From positions 9,549-73,548 of the forward strand of contig CBFGRJ010000001.1 in NCBI GenBank assembly GCA_965651135.1: a stretch of 64,000 nucleotides of DNA, in the 5' to 3' direction. Origin of the DNA: JAICQQ01 sp965651135. Its GTDB lineage: Bacteria > Myxococcota_A > Polyangia > Polyangiales > Polyangiaceae. Within the stretch, counting starts at the first letter, position 1. Every line of letters begins with the position of its first letter. This document shows positions 27,501 to 34,453 of the stretch, one piece after another. The position numbers and the translations under genes are program-made. A model generated the notes under the pieces. The model ran no database searches and was not told where the DNA came from. It was given only the letters and a program-made list of their open reading frames with translations.

Positions 27501-29888
27501 GAGCGCGAGGATGAACAAGCGGAGCTCTACTATCGGCTCGGCACGATCCAGAGCAAGGAGTTCAAGGATCCCAGCCAGGCGCTGGCGTCCTTCCGCATGG
27601 CTCTGGAGCGCAATCGAGATCACGAGGCTGCGGCCAGCGAGCTCCAGAAGCTGACGGACGATCCCGATCTGTTCGAAGAGGCCGCGGACATTCTCGAGGA
27701 GGTCTATCGAGCGCGAGGGCAAACGGATCGCTTGGCAGGGCTCTACGAGAAACGGATTGGATTTGCGGAAGGCCCGGAGGAGCGTATCGACATGCGCCGG
27801 AACTTGGCGCGTGTTTTGGAAGAAGACTGCAAAGATGCGGCCGCCGCTCAGCGAGTCTTGGAGCAGGGGCTGGAAGAGAACCCAGCCGATCCCGCACTAT
27901 TGGACGAGCTGGAACGCTTGGCCCCGCTCAACGGTGGCTGGCAATCAGCCGCCGACGCGCTGAAGAGCGCCATCGACAAAGCAACGGAGCTCACGCCCGA
28001 ACAGGCCAGCCAGCTTTGTGTGCGCCTTGCCGACTGGTACAAAGATCGGCTCGGAAACCCCGAGGCCGCCGAGCAAGCGCTCATGAAAGCGCTGAGCTAC
28101 GAGCCGGAGAACGATGAAATTCTGGTACTGCTCGAGCAGCTGCAGAGCGTGGCGGGTCGCGAGCTCGAGTTGATAGCCACCCTGCGCCGTCGTGCCAAGC
28201 TCCACTACGATCCGGATCGGCGGGAGGAGCTCTATCGGCGCGCCAAAGAGCTTGCGGATAGTCGCGGTGACACCGAAAAGAGCGAGGAGGTGCTGCGCGA
28301 GCTGCTCACGCAGGACGAGATGAACATCTGGGCGCTGGCGGAGCTCACCAAGATTGCCGAGGCGAAGGCGGACTACGCCGAGGTCTTCGAGCTTTTGGTC
28401 AAGCGCGCGGAGCTCCGCGCCGCTGGGGACGTGGTCAAGGACCTCAAGCACCGGGCCGCGCAGATCGCCCGTGACAAGCTGGGACGGACCGACAAGGCGA
28501 TCGAGTTATTCGATTCGCTGTTCGAGGACGATCCGGACGATCGTGAGGCGGCGGACGCCCTGCGCGCCATGTACGAAGGCGCGAAGCGCTACGACGATTT
28601 GGCCAGACTGCTGGAGCGGCTGATCGATCTGGCGGAAACTCCGGAATCCCGCAGCCAGTTGCGCCTGGAGCTGGCCACGCTGAACGAAGAGCATTTCCAA
28701 GCGGTGGATACCGCCGTCAGCCTGCTCAGGGCGATCCTCGACGAAGAACCGGGACACAGCGATGCCGTGATCAGGCTCAGTCAGCTCTACGAGCGGGAGA
28801 AGCGCGACGAAGAGCTGGCCGACCTGCTCTCCGAGCAGATCTCGGCCGCCCGCGATCGGGGTGATGTTGCGGCCGAGCTCACCCTGCAGGTCCGCCTAGG
28901 CGAGGTGTACGATGCTCGCCTCGGAGACCGGGAGCGCGCCATCGATGCCTACAAGTCGGTGTTGGCGCGCGAGGCGAACCATCGGGGTGCGCTGGAGGCG
29001 CTGGCCAGACTCTATCAGGCCAGCAACGCGCCGCGCGAAGCCGCCGAAGTGCTGGAACAGCTGCTCGGTATGGCGGATGGGGAAGCGGCGATCGACCTGA
29101 CGAGATCGCTCGTGAAGCAGTACAAGGCACTCGACGAGAGCGAAAGCATCACGCGCGCTCTGGAGCGAGGCTTGCAATTCGACGAAAGCAACGCCTGGCT
29201 GCGCGAGGAGCTGCGGCAACGCTACACGGCCGATGAAAACTGGGAACAGTTGGCAAACTTCATGGCCCGCGAGTCAGAGCTCGAGAGCGATTTGGACAAG
29301 CGCGTCGCGCTGTTGCGCGAAGCCGCGCAGATTCAGGCAGCCAAATGTGGAAATCGTGCTGCCGAGGCCGAGCTTTTGAGCAAAGCCGCGGAGCTCAAGC
29401 CCGACGATCGCGATCTACTGTTGGCATTGTGCGACTCGTACAGTGCATCGGGTCGCGCGAAGCAGGCCATCGAGGCGTTGCAACGCATCGTCGACAGCTT
29501 CGGTGGACGCCGGTCACGGGAGCTGGGCGACATTCACAAGCGCTTGGCGACGGCCTACCTTGCCGAAGGGCAGACCTCGAATGCGCTCGAAGAATTGGAT
29601 AAGGCGTTTCGCATCGAGCCGGGCAACGTCGAGGTACTCAAGCAGCTGGGAGAAGTAGCGCTCGACGTCGGTGACTTCAAAAAAGCCCAGCAGATGTTCC
29701 GAGCGCTCTTGCTCCAGCGGCTCGAAAAGGGCAGCCCCATCACCAAGGCGGAGGTCTTCATGCGGCTCGGCCAGGTGCACGCGAAGCTCGGAGAAAAATC
29801 CAAAGCAATCCAGATGTTAGAGCGGGCGCTGCAGTCGGATGCTTCGCTGTCTGAAGCGGAAGCGCAGCTGGCAGAGCTAAAGGGTTGA
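18561..29888 (+). CDS. Giant helical-repeat (TPR/HAT-like) protein, 3775 residues
   Basis: One uninterrupted frame encodes 3775 residues with no signal peptide and no transmembrane helix, so it is probably cytosolic. After about 110 N-terminal residues, I count by eye roughly 48 units of about 72-75 residues. Each unit starts with W/Y..L..LYE, holds an LL..A..YE...L.D...A...Y helix pair and ends in L..DP.....A...L..LY. Each unit is a pair of TPR-like helical hairpins, giving a very long superhelix rich in Glu/Asp/Arg/Ala/Leu. Extended units of about 87-95 residues recur every 4-5 units. A basic, Pro-rich loop (KRRRRRKRG) interrupts the solenoid near residues 885-925. No catalytic domain is visible. 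Such solenoids serve as protein scaffolds; its partners are unknown. It is followed 62 bp later by pdxJ. ATG 18561 is preferred, with a GGAGA box. Confidence 0.93.
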   Translation: MDSQTVRTLLGKLQVDPDSQEDWAELRQQVSHRAGDLGEDDFLRLLDAAREQHQARGEWDAVRKLLEIAIALVEGTPREAPLVREHARVLIEELLDDDGAAADYVRLLEISPDDAAITQALEETERKRERYKDLVKSYVTEAEAAQDDVYKSSMLMRASEMELRFAGEEADIDRIIDRLEQAVRLDPSNVGASKMLERVYRRNQRWDEVARVLERVADRSEDVNSKAAAGIRLARTYLHKLGDKDRASRAYDRVLRARPDHREAKEFLAGFYSAEERWDDLVQLYENDLKTKGADSKDTVGDMFQIAMLHWRKRESPSDAEPWFERIRKIEPAHEGVLNFFREYSAALDDDAHLIDILSAAQKAERDKQKKTALGKEIAKLAEGQKNAQKAIEQYKSILRQDPDNQEAREALKRLYKQTQGYNALVELLRQQLERTPQEAYEERVAILREVATVYRQYLKSDTALVAVLNQIVQLDDKLDEHDILEVRELVSLYEKLGRYRDLLTNQQRLAQWTPDLDEKKALYRAVARRWLEQFSNVQNATEAYAELLKIAPDDVEARERLEELYRKRRAWPALYELYESELETAEGAARLSLMKEMAQLAAERLNRGSDAVRLYKQILDADPSRTDVLDSLEKHAERARDWVNLADALERRVELLEDDKQARLAVLQKLGSVYADHLSAPDKATQAWRRVLELQPGHHRALRVLREAFLQEADYDGLEELYGSQQDWEGLADVFSTAADRARDDAQKVELSYRAAAVYETRLNQPDRAFRSYERILAVDPEDVKAARALIPLYEKDEKWNRLPALYEVLLDKAQTPDEKVELLSRLVQVSGSRLADKKAAALYAQQAYAIAPDSDAALELLEQTCRAAGAWDELVASLEARLASATLPSSPPPPKRRRRRKRGASEAPSQPPKAEGITSSERRMLSLKLARVYSDELGKVDQAIATLKKLLEQSPADTEAAHTLEAILRREQRRDDLRWLLELRVKHAPDDRERLAILKEWATLEEEVFESPEAAVSLHRRVLEIDKADVTSLTTLARLLLKAGDAEGASEVVAQQRDVSEGDERAERELELADLYLTRLDKPAEALQACVRALQNEAAKPKAVALLERLVERDATKVKAAELLAELYAAGGDARREAQALEVMIADATDDADRLDLYQRLATVLEGKLGAYSSALDVMLQAVVRYPSELPLWDRAEALSAASGRPTDLAERYREVLRGKLDREIEIELSERAARLHEDKLGDPIGAAPYLEKILELDPSNEPAFQHLKDILTAAERWGELEALYDRASRATDDVQRQIDMLVEVALICEEITEDAPKAIRYYERILEIDPMHDASSKALDRLYVRQGDNEKLAKLLTRRLETAVGDELVETKLRLARIQIDLHHPESAIDHVEDVLRERLNDYQARELAERMLEIGSLRVRAARMLESVYESRNEIRDLVRVLMIRLEGLDDEQEEDRSPEEQAELLRRIATLRDDRLHDDQGALDALCRLVPLDPLDADARQRLIEVGRRVGEHERVAVVLTRAAKNADSPGLKGEILLKVAGLYEDQIGDKQRAELTYREVVELDESDAALVLPAARSLERLYVASGEHEKLAGILRIQVGLEPDAEARAQLLGRLGELCQHVLGDNDGAIAAWKARVEENPDDDVALAALDALYVSTERYRELVSVLERRREIATDDARRKELLTRAAETQWKQLSEIAEAIESYQTLVAEFGADVAALSALEQLYVAADRYEELADVYDRHLEIAPDDSERLRLYAALGEVKRKHLNDWEGALGAYRKALEIDSQHEPSRHALEEMLDSSDSITRRESAAVLRPIYEAETDAQRLLRVLEIEVDTAEDPDTKLRGLERALSVAEDALDDRTRAYSYAERAVREAAGHTALGPYLEHLERLAAATQRRADQVKLLCEVVPDIFDGNVQIDVTLRIADLARHQLADRELARQYYQKALELRVDDPKALAALESLYEEAGDAQSLLDILERRADTAETDADRKQFLFRRGRLLAEVIEDRRKAIEVYEAILDMELEPAAIEALESLYTHEEMWVELITLYQRQLDSRVGDAALLHVKIAQVAAKQMNDLHRAFDEFEAALDIERQHEPAIKGLEELLAGSIDVEFRARAASLLEPVYLARADYKSLLEAIKARLAASQDPIEKRELLTRLAKLYEEQQEDYLAALDTTAKLLDDDLADDDTIHELERLAKVAGASQKLAEIYSSRLADQPIEDDAGLRLCRRTGELFSELGDSRRALEFYRRALAFEPENRELFDAVDAILRDTEQHAARVELYRDALNHRFDPDDRLKALHVIARLQTEALNQPDEAIETYRQALEVDETNVETLDALTKLYQKRKRYTDLAEHYLRRAESTPDIEAAAEFRLSLARLYKNELEEPERALDQLEEIVQSLPSHEAAIEELEAMRASEEFRERTVEILRPLYESLDDWKRLIKLNEDRFSLAGDVHEQVAVLRETAELWESRGRNQERARLALKEAFRLDPEDNDVRASYERLVEATSAWDELAALYDEVLAESPDILTKRDVLSTLAEVHNKRRDDPRRALDAYDRLHRVDETDLTPLNYMERLATLLSDWPVLVRVLTAKAELSLDEEERASIWRRVGEAKRDMLDDPTGAIEAYERALEIEPSNAFTVDCLIELYEQHENSERLVELYQMRVDLCDEDDAELKYNLLSSAAEVYETKLKDHSRAIEVLTQALDVQPGDAKVLSALNRLYRAEQMWPELLDNLRAQAELAEGAEERALLRRQIGEILATKLEQYEEALEAYRLVLEDTPEDETTIAKVREIGEEHEDLRLTVAEVLVPVLTQTNAHEPLVAVLEMRLTAEMDPEQRVETLRSIAQVLEEKLERVSDAEGALLRALSEKPEGQDLHEGIERLAEASNGWGRYADVLEERAQATFDPEVAKDLFVRAGHIAERHLHDNRRAVEDFTRAIEQTGDQPELLVALDRLYSNLGDAERLSEILDRRVVVEEREDEQAELYYRLGTIQSKEFKDPSQALASFRMALERNRDHEAAASELQKLTDDPDLFEEAADILEEVYRARGQTDRLAGLYEKRIGFAEGPEERIDMRRNLARVLEEDCKDAAAAQRVLEQGLEENPADPALLDELERLAPLNGGWQSAADALKSAIDKATELTPEQASQLCVRLADWYKDRLGNPEAAEQALMKALSYEPENDEILVLLEQLQSVAGRELELIATLRRRAKLHYDPDRREELYRRAKELADSRGDTEKSEEVLRELLTQDEMNIWALAELTKIAEAKADYAEVFELLVKRAELRAAGDVVKDLKHRAAQIARDKLGRTDKAIELFDSLFEDDPDDREAADALRAMYEGAKRYDDLARLLERLIDLAETPESRSQLRLELATLNEEHFQAVDTAVSLLRAILDEEPGHSDAVIRLSQLYEREKRDEELADLLSEQISAARDRGDVAAELTLQVRLGEVYDARLGDRERAIDAYKSVLAREANHRGALEALARLYQASNAPREAAEVLEQLLGMADGEAAIDLTRSLVKQYKALDESESITRALERGLQFDESNAWLREELRQRYTADENWEQLANFMARESELESDLDKRVALLREAAQIQAAKCGNRAAEAELLSKAAELKPDDRDLLLALCDSYSASGRAKQAIEALQRIVDSFGGRRSRELGDIHKRLATAYLAEGQTSNALEELDKAFRIEPGNVEVLKQLGEVALDVGDFKKAQQMFRALLLQRLEKGSPITKAEVFMRLGQVHAKLGEKSKAIQMLERALQSDASLSEAEAQLAELKG

Positions 29889-29950
29889 GGTTGCTCTTCG
29901 AGAGGGCTGTGCGTGGACACGCCCCGCGTTATGAGTAGCCTTGTCGACCG

Positions 29951-30694
29951 GTGACAAAATTTTCGATCAACCTCAACAAGATTGCCTTGTTGCGCAATTC
30001 GCGCGGCAGGAACTATCCCGATCTGCTCGCCTTTGCGCGCCGCTGTCTGACCCTGGGTGTGCACGGGATTACGGTTCACCCGCGGCCGGATGAACGACAC
30101 GTGCGTTACTCGGATGTCCCAGCACTGGCGCGCCTGTTGCAGGAGTTCCCCCATGCCGAGTTGAACATCGAGGGCAACCCGAGCCCGCGATTCGTAGCGC
30201 TCGTGCTAGAGGCTCAGCCGCATCAGGTCACCTTGGTGCCGGATGCAGACGACCAACTCACTTCCGACCATGGCTGGGACGCCGTGCGGGACCTCGCGGA
30301 GCTGCGGCGAGTGGTGGCAGTCTTTCGGGACGCAAAGATCAGGACCAGTCTGTTCATGGACCCGGTGCCCGAGCAGGTAGAAGCGGCGAGCCGCACCGGT
30401 GCCGAGCGCATCGAGCTCTACACCGAAGCCTACGCCAGCAGCTATGGCTCTTCGCGGCAGAGCGCCGTGATTGCCCGTTACGCCGACGCGGCGCGCCAGG
30501 CAGCAGCGCTTGGACTGGGCGTCAACGCTGGCCATGACTTGAATCTCGACAATCTGCCCACGTTCTTGCGGGAGGTCCCCGATGTGCTCGAGGTTAGCAT
30601 CGGCCACGCTGTCGTGTGCGAGTGCCTCGAGCTCGGGCTGAAAACAGTGCTCGAACGCTACCTGGATATCGTCAGCCGCGGAAGTCGCGGCTAG
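29951..30694 (+). CDS. pdxJ: Pyridoxine 5'-phosphate synthase
   Basis: PdxJ (247 residues) condenses 1-deoxyxylulose 5-phosphate and 3-amino-2-oxopropyl phosphate into pyridoxine 5'-phosphate, the last step of DXP-dependent vitamin B6 synthesis. It begins with a GTG and shows the TIM-barrel family's order: SINLNKIALLRNSRG, GVHGITVHPRPDERH with the active-site His/Arg, ELNIEGNPS, and the VTLVPD end of strand 4; the closing VSIGHAVVCEC holds the conserved GH. The later part GVNAGHDLNLDNL matches the phosphate site. pdxA is not in the window. It is on the same strand as the giant repeat gene but is separated by 62 bp, with no visible terminator. Confidence 0.96.
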   Translation: MTKFSINLNKIALLRNSRGRNYPDLLAFARRCLTLGVHGITVHPRPDERHVRYSDVPALARLLQEFPHAELNIEGNPSPRFVALVLEAQPHQVTLVPDADDQLTSDHGWDAVRDLAELRRVVAVFRDAKIRTSLFMDPVPEQVEAASRTGAERIELYTEAYASSYGSSRQSAVIARYADAARQAAALGLGVNAGHDLNLDNLPTFLREVPDVLEVSIGHAVVCECLELGLKTVLERYLDIVSRGSRG

Positions 30695-30699
30695 CTCGC

Positions 30700-32037
30700 T
30701 CAGGCCAACACACCACTCAGCGGGGCGGTCGCGAAATCGGGGTGGCCGAAGGTCTGGGTTTCGACGCCGTAAGCATTCAAGACCGCAGCCAATAGATCGT
30801 TTGCAGAAGCTGCTTCGTAGGTCACGAAGCGCCCGGTATCGATGGCTCCGCCTGCATTGCCCGCGATGAGATAGGGGATGTTGGTGAGCGAGTGGGTATT
30901 GCCGAGCGACACCTCGTTGCCCCACAAGATGGCGGTGTTGTCGAGGATGCTGCCGTCCCCTTCGGGGATCTGGCTCAGAAGATCCATGAAGTACGCGAGC
31001 TGTTCGGCATGCCACTTGGCGCGAGCCACGAGCTGGAGCGTCGCAGTTTCGTTGCTCGGACCCGAATGCGACAGCGAATGTCCTTCGCTGAGGCTGTCGA
31101 GCCAGGGGAATCGAATGCGATTGAATCCAGTGGAAATCTGCAGGCTTGCCACTCGCGTGAGATCGCAGGCGAACGCCACGGCCAATAGCTGTAGGTGCGC
31201 CTGCATGACGAGAGGCATATCGTTCTCGCTGTTGGGGTCGAGGGTTGGTGGGGGCAACGGCTCGTCACAGCTCGCGGGCGCCTCTGCACCGACGCCGATA
31301 CGGCGCTCGAGGTCGCGCACCAGCTCCAAATGCTGTGCGAGCTTTTGCCGATCGTGCGAGCCGAGCTGCCGCTCGAGCAGCTCGAACTGAGACTGAACGG
31401 CGTCGAGGACCGAGGCTCGCTGATCGGTCGGATCGTTCGGATCGATCGGTTTTGACACGAAGTTGGCAAACAACCGCTGATAAACCTCGAGCGGATCGTT
31501 GATGGGCGGCAGGGGTTGACCAGGCCCCGCGTAGCTGATGCGAGCCTGAACGTCCGCCTCGCTGGCACGCACACCGATCTCCAGGCTCTTGAGTGGAGTT
31601 TCCAGGCCGATGTGATTCGCGATGGCTTGGTCGATGCTGATGCCATTGGCCCAACCCGCGCGCGAGCCACAGCCGTCGACGAACTCGCCCTCGAGGAGCT
31701 CGCGACCCGTGAAGAGCGCGCCGATCCCGCGCTGGTGGGGGCCGCCAGGGCCCGTGGCCGTCACCTTGGCGTCGACCCCCTGGAAGATCAACAGCTTGTC
31801 TTTGTGGTGAGCCAGCGGTTGATGGATCTCACCCAATTCGAATTCACGCTCGCTGCCGGTGGGAAACCAGGCCTCGTGAATCGTGCCATTGGGGTTGTAC
31901 ATGGTGACGAAGCGCTTGGGAGGCGCCTCGCCTTCGCTTTGTGCGCGAGCGCTCAGCGACTCGAACAACGGCAAGGCGACCACCACGCCGCCCGCGCCCT
32001 TGAGAAAATGGCGTCGTGTACTGGTTTTCCGCATCAT
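30700..32037 (-). CDS. DUF1552 family secreted protein (Tat signal)
   Basis: Exported protein of 445 residues. A twin-arginine signal (TRRHFLKGAGG at residues 7-17) and a hydrophobic stretch ending in SARAQ point to Tat export, so it folds before transport and may carry a cofactor. The mature chain matches DUF1552 (Pfam PF07586, the 'HXXSHH' family): HNPNGT-like YNPNGTIHEAW, then a late GHSLSHSG and AKWHAEQLAYFMDLL. The function of the family is not established; it nearly always lies next to DUF1592/DUF1588 genes, as here. Its ATG overlaps the stop of that gene by 4 bp (ATGA), so the two are translationally coupled. Confidence 0.88.
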   Translation of the reverse strand: MMRKTSTRRHFLKGAGGVVVALPLFESLSARAQSEGEAPPKRFVTMYNPNGTIHEAWFPTGSEREFELGEIHQPLAHHKDKLLIFQGVDAKVTATGPGGPHQRGIGALFTGRELLEGEFVDGCGSRAGWANGISIDQAIANHIGLETPLKSLEIGVRASEADVQARISYAGPGQPLPPINDPLEVYQRLFANFVSKPIDPNDPTDQRASVLDAVQSQFELLERQLGSHDRQKLAQHLELVRDLERRIGVGAEAPASCDEPLPPPTLDPNSENDMPLVMQAHLQLLAVAFACDLTRVASLQISTGFNRIRFPWLDSLSEGHSLSHSGPSNETATLQLVARAKWHAEQLAYFMDLLSQIPEGDGSILDNTAILWGNEVSLGNTHSLTNIPYLIAGNAGGAIDTGRFVTYEAASANDLLAAVLNAYGVETQTFGHPDFATAPLSGVLA

Positions 32038-33701
32038 TGTCCCTCCGGCATGGCGGGTCGGTAACGGAACGCGTCAGTGAGGGTGATCGCCACCAAGAGC
32101 TCCTTGAGATCTCCGCCCGACTCCGCGAAGCGGGTCCGAGCTTGATCGAGGCTGCAGCTGTCGTCGGGTTGTTCCACGCGGCCCATGGCAAAGCGATACC
32201 AATGGGTCGCCAGGCAATCGCGCACGGCAGCACTCTGGGCCAAACGGGCGGAGAGCTCGAAAGGCTCGGTAAACGGGCCGTCGATGGTGGGATCGGGCGA
32301 GTCGACAATCGCGCCCGAGGCGTCGACGGGCAACCCATTTTCCATGCTGCGGTAGCGGCCGAACTGATCGTAGTTTTCGAGGCCGAAACCCAGCGGGTCA
32401 ATCAGCTCGTGGCAGGTGGCGCAGACTGGTTCTTCCGTATGTACGGCGAAGCGCTCCCGAGTCGTGAGACTGGGATCGGGATCGGGGGGATTGTTGTCGA
32501 CGGTGGGCGGTGGAGGTTGCGGGGGATCGCAAAGGAGCTGCGCGCGGATGAACACTCCGCGCTGAATGGGCGACGACTGGTCGGCGTGAGACAAAAGAGC
32601 CATGAGCGCCGGTTGGGTGAGCAGGCCTGCTCGCTGGCCCGGCTGAGCAACGCCGACGAAGTGATCCTCCGAGTTCGAGAGCTGATACAGGTTCGCCAGC
32701 GTCGAATTCACGAAAATGAGGTCGGACGAGAACAGCTCCTCCATCGAACCGCTGCCACCCCAATAAACGAAGTCGACGAACGTCAACAGCGAGTTCTTCC
32801 ATGAATCTGCTAGAGCGCCCATGTCCGTGACCGAGCTACCATCGCGCGCCAGACCATCGAAGCGATCGAGATCGAGCCATTGGCGGTGGAAGTCGGACAC
32901 CATGGCGCGTGCCCGCGGCGAGGCCAGCATGCGGCGCGCTTGAGCTTCGACTTGGTCAGCCAACATCAGCTCGCCGGCATCGGCAGCTCGAAATAGCTCG
33001 TCATCGGGCATCGAATTCCACAAGAAATAGGAGAGCCGCGAGGCTATCTCGTAGTTGCCCAGGGCAATGGCCCCTGTTTCCGGCGTCGGCGCTTTGGGTG
33101 CTTCTACGCGATACAAGAACTGGGGCGCTTGAAGCATGGCTTCCAGCACCAAGCCGATGCTCGCTTCGTGGCCCAACGTGGGGGCGGCCTTGTCGTAGAG
33201 TTTACGAAATGACTCGACCTCCTCGGGCAACAACGGCCGGCGAAAGGCGCGCTTGCCGAAGTTGGTGATGAAGTCCACGAGGCAAGTGGCGGTATCACCG
33301 CTGGGGCAGGGGGCAACGGTGTCGAGCCGCTGCGCCACGGTTCGAGCGGAGATGTCCCGCGCCGCAGCCCAATACTTCTCCACCAAAAGCGGATTGGCCT
33401 GATGCGTCTCTGCGTTGTTCTCGAAGTTCTCGACGCGGTGCTCGGGTGGAAAGTCGCTGGCCGGGGCCGTGTCGTCTCCCAACAGATCGAGCAACGTGTT
33501 GTTGTATTGAGTTCGAGTCAAAAGGCGCAGCGTAGCCGGTGCCGGGTTTGGGCCTTCGCACACCAGAGGTTGCCCAGAGTCGTTGGGTTGCTCTGGGTAG
33601 GACTTCGCCTCCTGGCGGCACGCGCTGAGCGACGTGCCGAGTATCAGAGCCGCGAGGCCTCCCACGATGGGGTGTCGCCCGGTTGCCGAAATACAGCGCA
33701 A
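32034..33701 (-). CDS. DUF1592/DUF1588/DUF1585 planctomycete-type protein, c-heme motif
   Basis: Predicted exported lipoprotein, preferred start TTG at 33701 because the signal peptide then ends in LSAC; longer frames back to a GTG at 33815 are possible. Domains in order: DUF1587 (LTRTQYNNTLLDLLGD), DUF1595 (FGKRAFRRPLLPEEVE), DUF1592 (SRLSYFLWNSMPDDEL and HRQWLDLDRF), DUF1588 (SHADQSSPIQRGVFI and LLCDPPQPPPPTV) and DUF1585 (LIDPLGFGLENYDQFGRYR). A CATCH motif (32409-32423) sits just before DUF1585, as in the planctomycete cytochrome C architecture, so a covalent heme c is likely. The domain set is known from Planctomycetes and Myxococcota and has been guessed to act in polymer or sulphur-compound oxidation; its real role is unknown. 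Operon with the DUF1552 gene. Confidence 0.87.
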   Translation of the reverse strand: MRCISATGRHPIVGGLAALILGTSLSACRQEAKSYPEQPNDSGQPLVCEGPNPAPATLRLLTRTQYNNTLLDLLGDDTAPASDFPPEHRVENFENNAETHQANPLLVEKYWAAARDISARTVAQRLDTVAPCPSGDTATCLVDFITNFGKRAFRRPLLPEEVESFRKLYDKAAPTLGHEASIGLVLEAMLQAPQFLYRVEAPKAPTPETGAIALGNYEIASRLSYFLWNSMPDDELFRAADAGELMLADQVEAQARRMLASPRARAMVSDFHRQWLDLDRFDGLARDGSSVTDMGALADSWKNSLLTFVDFVYWGGSGSMEELFSSDLIFVNSTLANLYQLSNSEDHFVGVAQPGQRAGLLTQPALMALLSHADQSSPIQRGVFIRAQLLCDPPQPPPPTVDNNPPDPDPSLTTRERFAVHTEEPVCATCHELIDPLGFGLENYDQFGRYRSMENGLPVDASGAIVDSPDPTIDGPFTEPFELSARLAQSAAVRDCLATHWYRFAMGRVEQPDDSCSLDQARTRFAESGGDLKELLVAITLTDAFRYRPAMPEGQ

Positions 33702-33943
33702 GACGCTCTCAGGTTTACCCGTGGGGGGCGTCGAGTCAACGACTGCTGGGCCCTTGGGCCGCAGCGCCGGATCGCTGCGCAAAACGAGCACGCCCGCCCC
33801 GTTGGATTGTGGCACAGCGGCAACTTTTGACCCACCTCGCGCGCCTGATTGGGACTTGCCAGCAAGTGCGGGCTATGGGCGGCACCCAGCGAATGCCGGG
33901 CGAGCTGTGGAGCTCCTCGTTGGATGCTACGAACGGAGGACGG

Positions 33944-34432
33944 ATGAGCGCGCAAAATCTTCGCAAGACCAGAAGGGGCAGCGCCACGCCGCGCCTACTT
34001 GCGAAGGCGCACTGGGTCGTCGGCATCGTGGTTCTGGTCGGCGCGGCTGTCTACCTGCTGTCTACTGCTAGGGCGACCCATTCCGCTCCCGCGTCGACGC
34101 TCGAGCTGCCTCGCGAGCCTCCCGTCGAGCTGTTGCACGTGCCCAACTCGGGAATTCCGTGCGAGGTCGATCGCGTGCTCAGGGACAAGTGCCGGCGCTG
34201 CCACACCATACCCTCTCGCCACGCTGCGCCGCTCGCCCTGCTCACCTGGGACCAAGTGCACGCCGAGCGCCATGGGCAGCCCGTCTACGCGCTGATGGCC
34301 AGAGCCATTCGCACCGACTCGATGCCTTTCCGCATACCTGCGAATCCGCCGATCGAGCGGCTCACGGCACAGGAACGAAAGACGCTGCTCGACTGGCTGG
34401 ATCGAGGGGCGCCTAGGGGCGAGTGCCCCTAA
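33944..34432 (+). CDS. Membrane-anchored c-type cytochrome-like protein
   Basis: A 162-residue protein with a good GGAGG ribosome site before the ATG at 33944. One N-terminal membrane helix (about 24-41, VVGIVVLVGAAVYLLS) anchors a periplasmic domain with a heme c motif CRRCH (83-87) and a later DSMPFRIP, the methionine region expected for the sixth ligand. The frame extends upstream to 33683, but that part overlaps the divergent gene and shows no protein features. It is divergent from the DUF1592/DUF1552 operon and could pass electrons to or from it; that link is inference. Confidence 0.8.
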   Translation: MSAQNLRKTRRGSATPRLLAKAHWVVGIVVLVGAAVYLLSTARATHSAPASTLELPREPPVELLHVPNSGIPCEVDRVLRDKCRRCHTIPSRHAAPLALLTWDQVHAERHGQPVYALMARAIRTDSMPFRIPANPPIERLTAQERKTLLDWLDRGAPRGECP

Positions 34433-34453
34433 CCTTTGGAGTGAGCCTGCTGT

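Noticed and set aside
19000..29900. Many long minus-strand frames opposite the giant gene (for example 24417-26786).
   Set aside because: They are shadow frames of the repetitive GC-rich coding strand and show no independent start sites or motifs.
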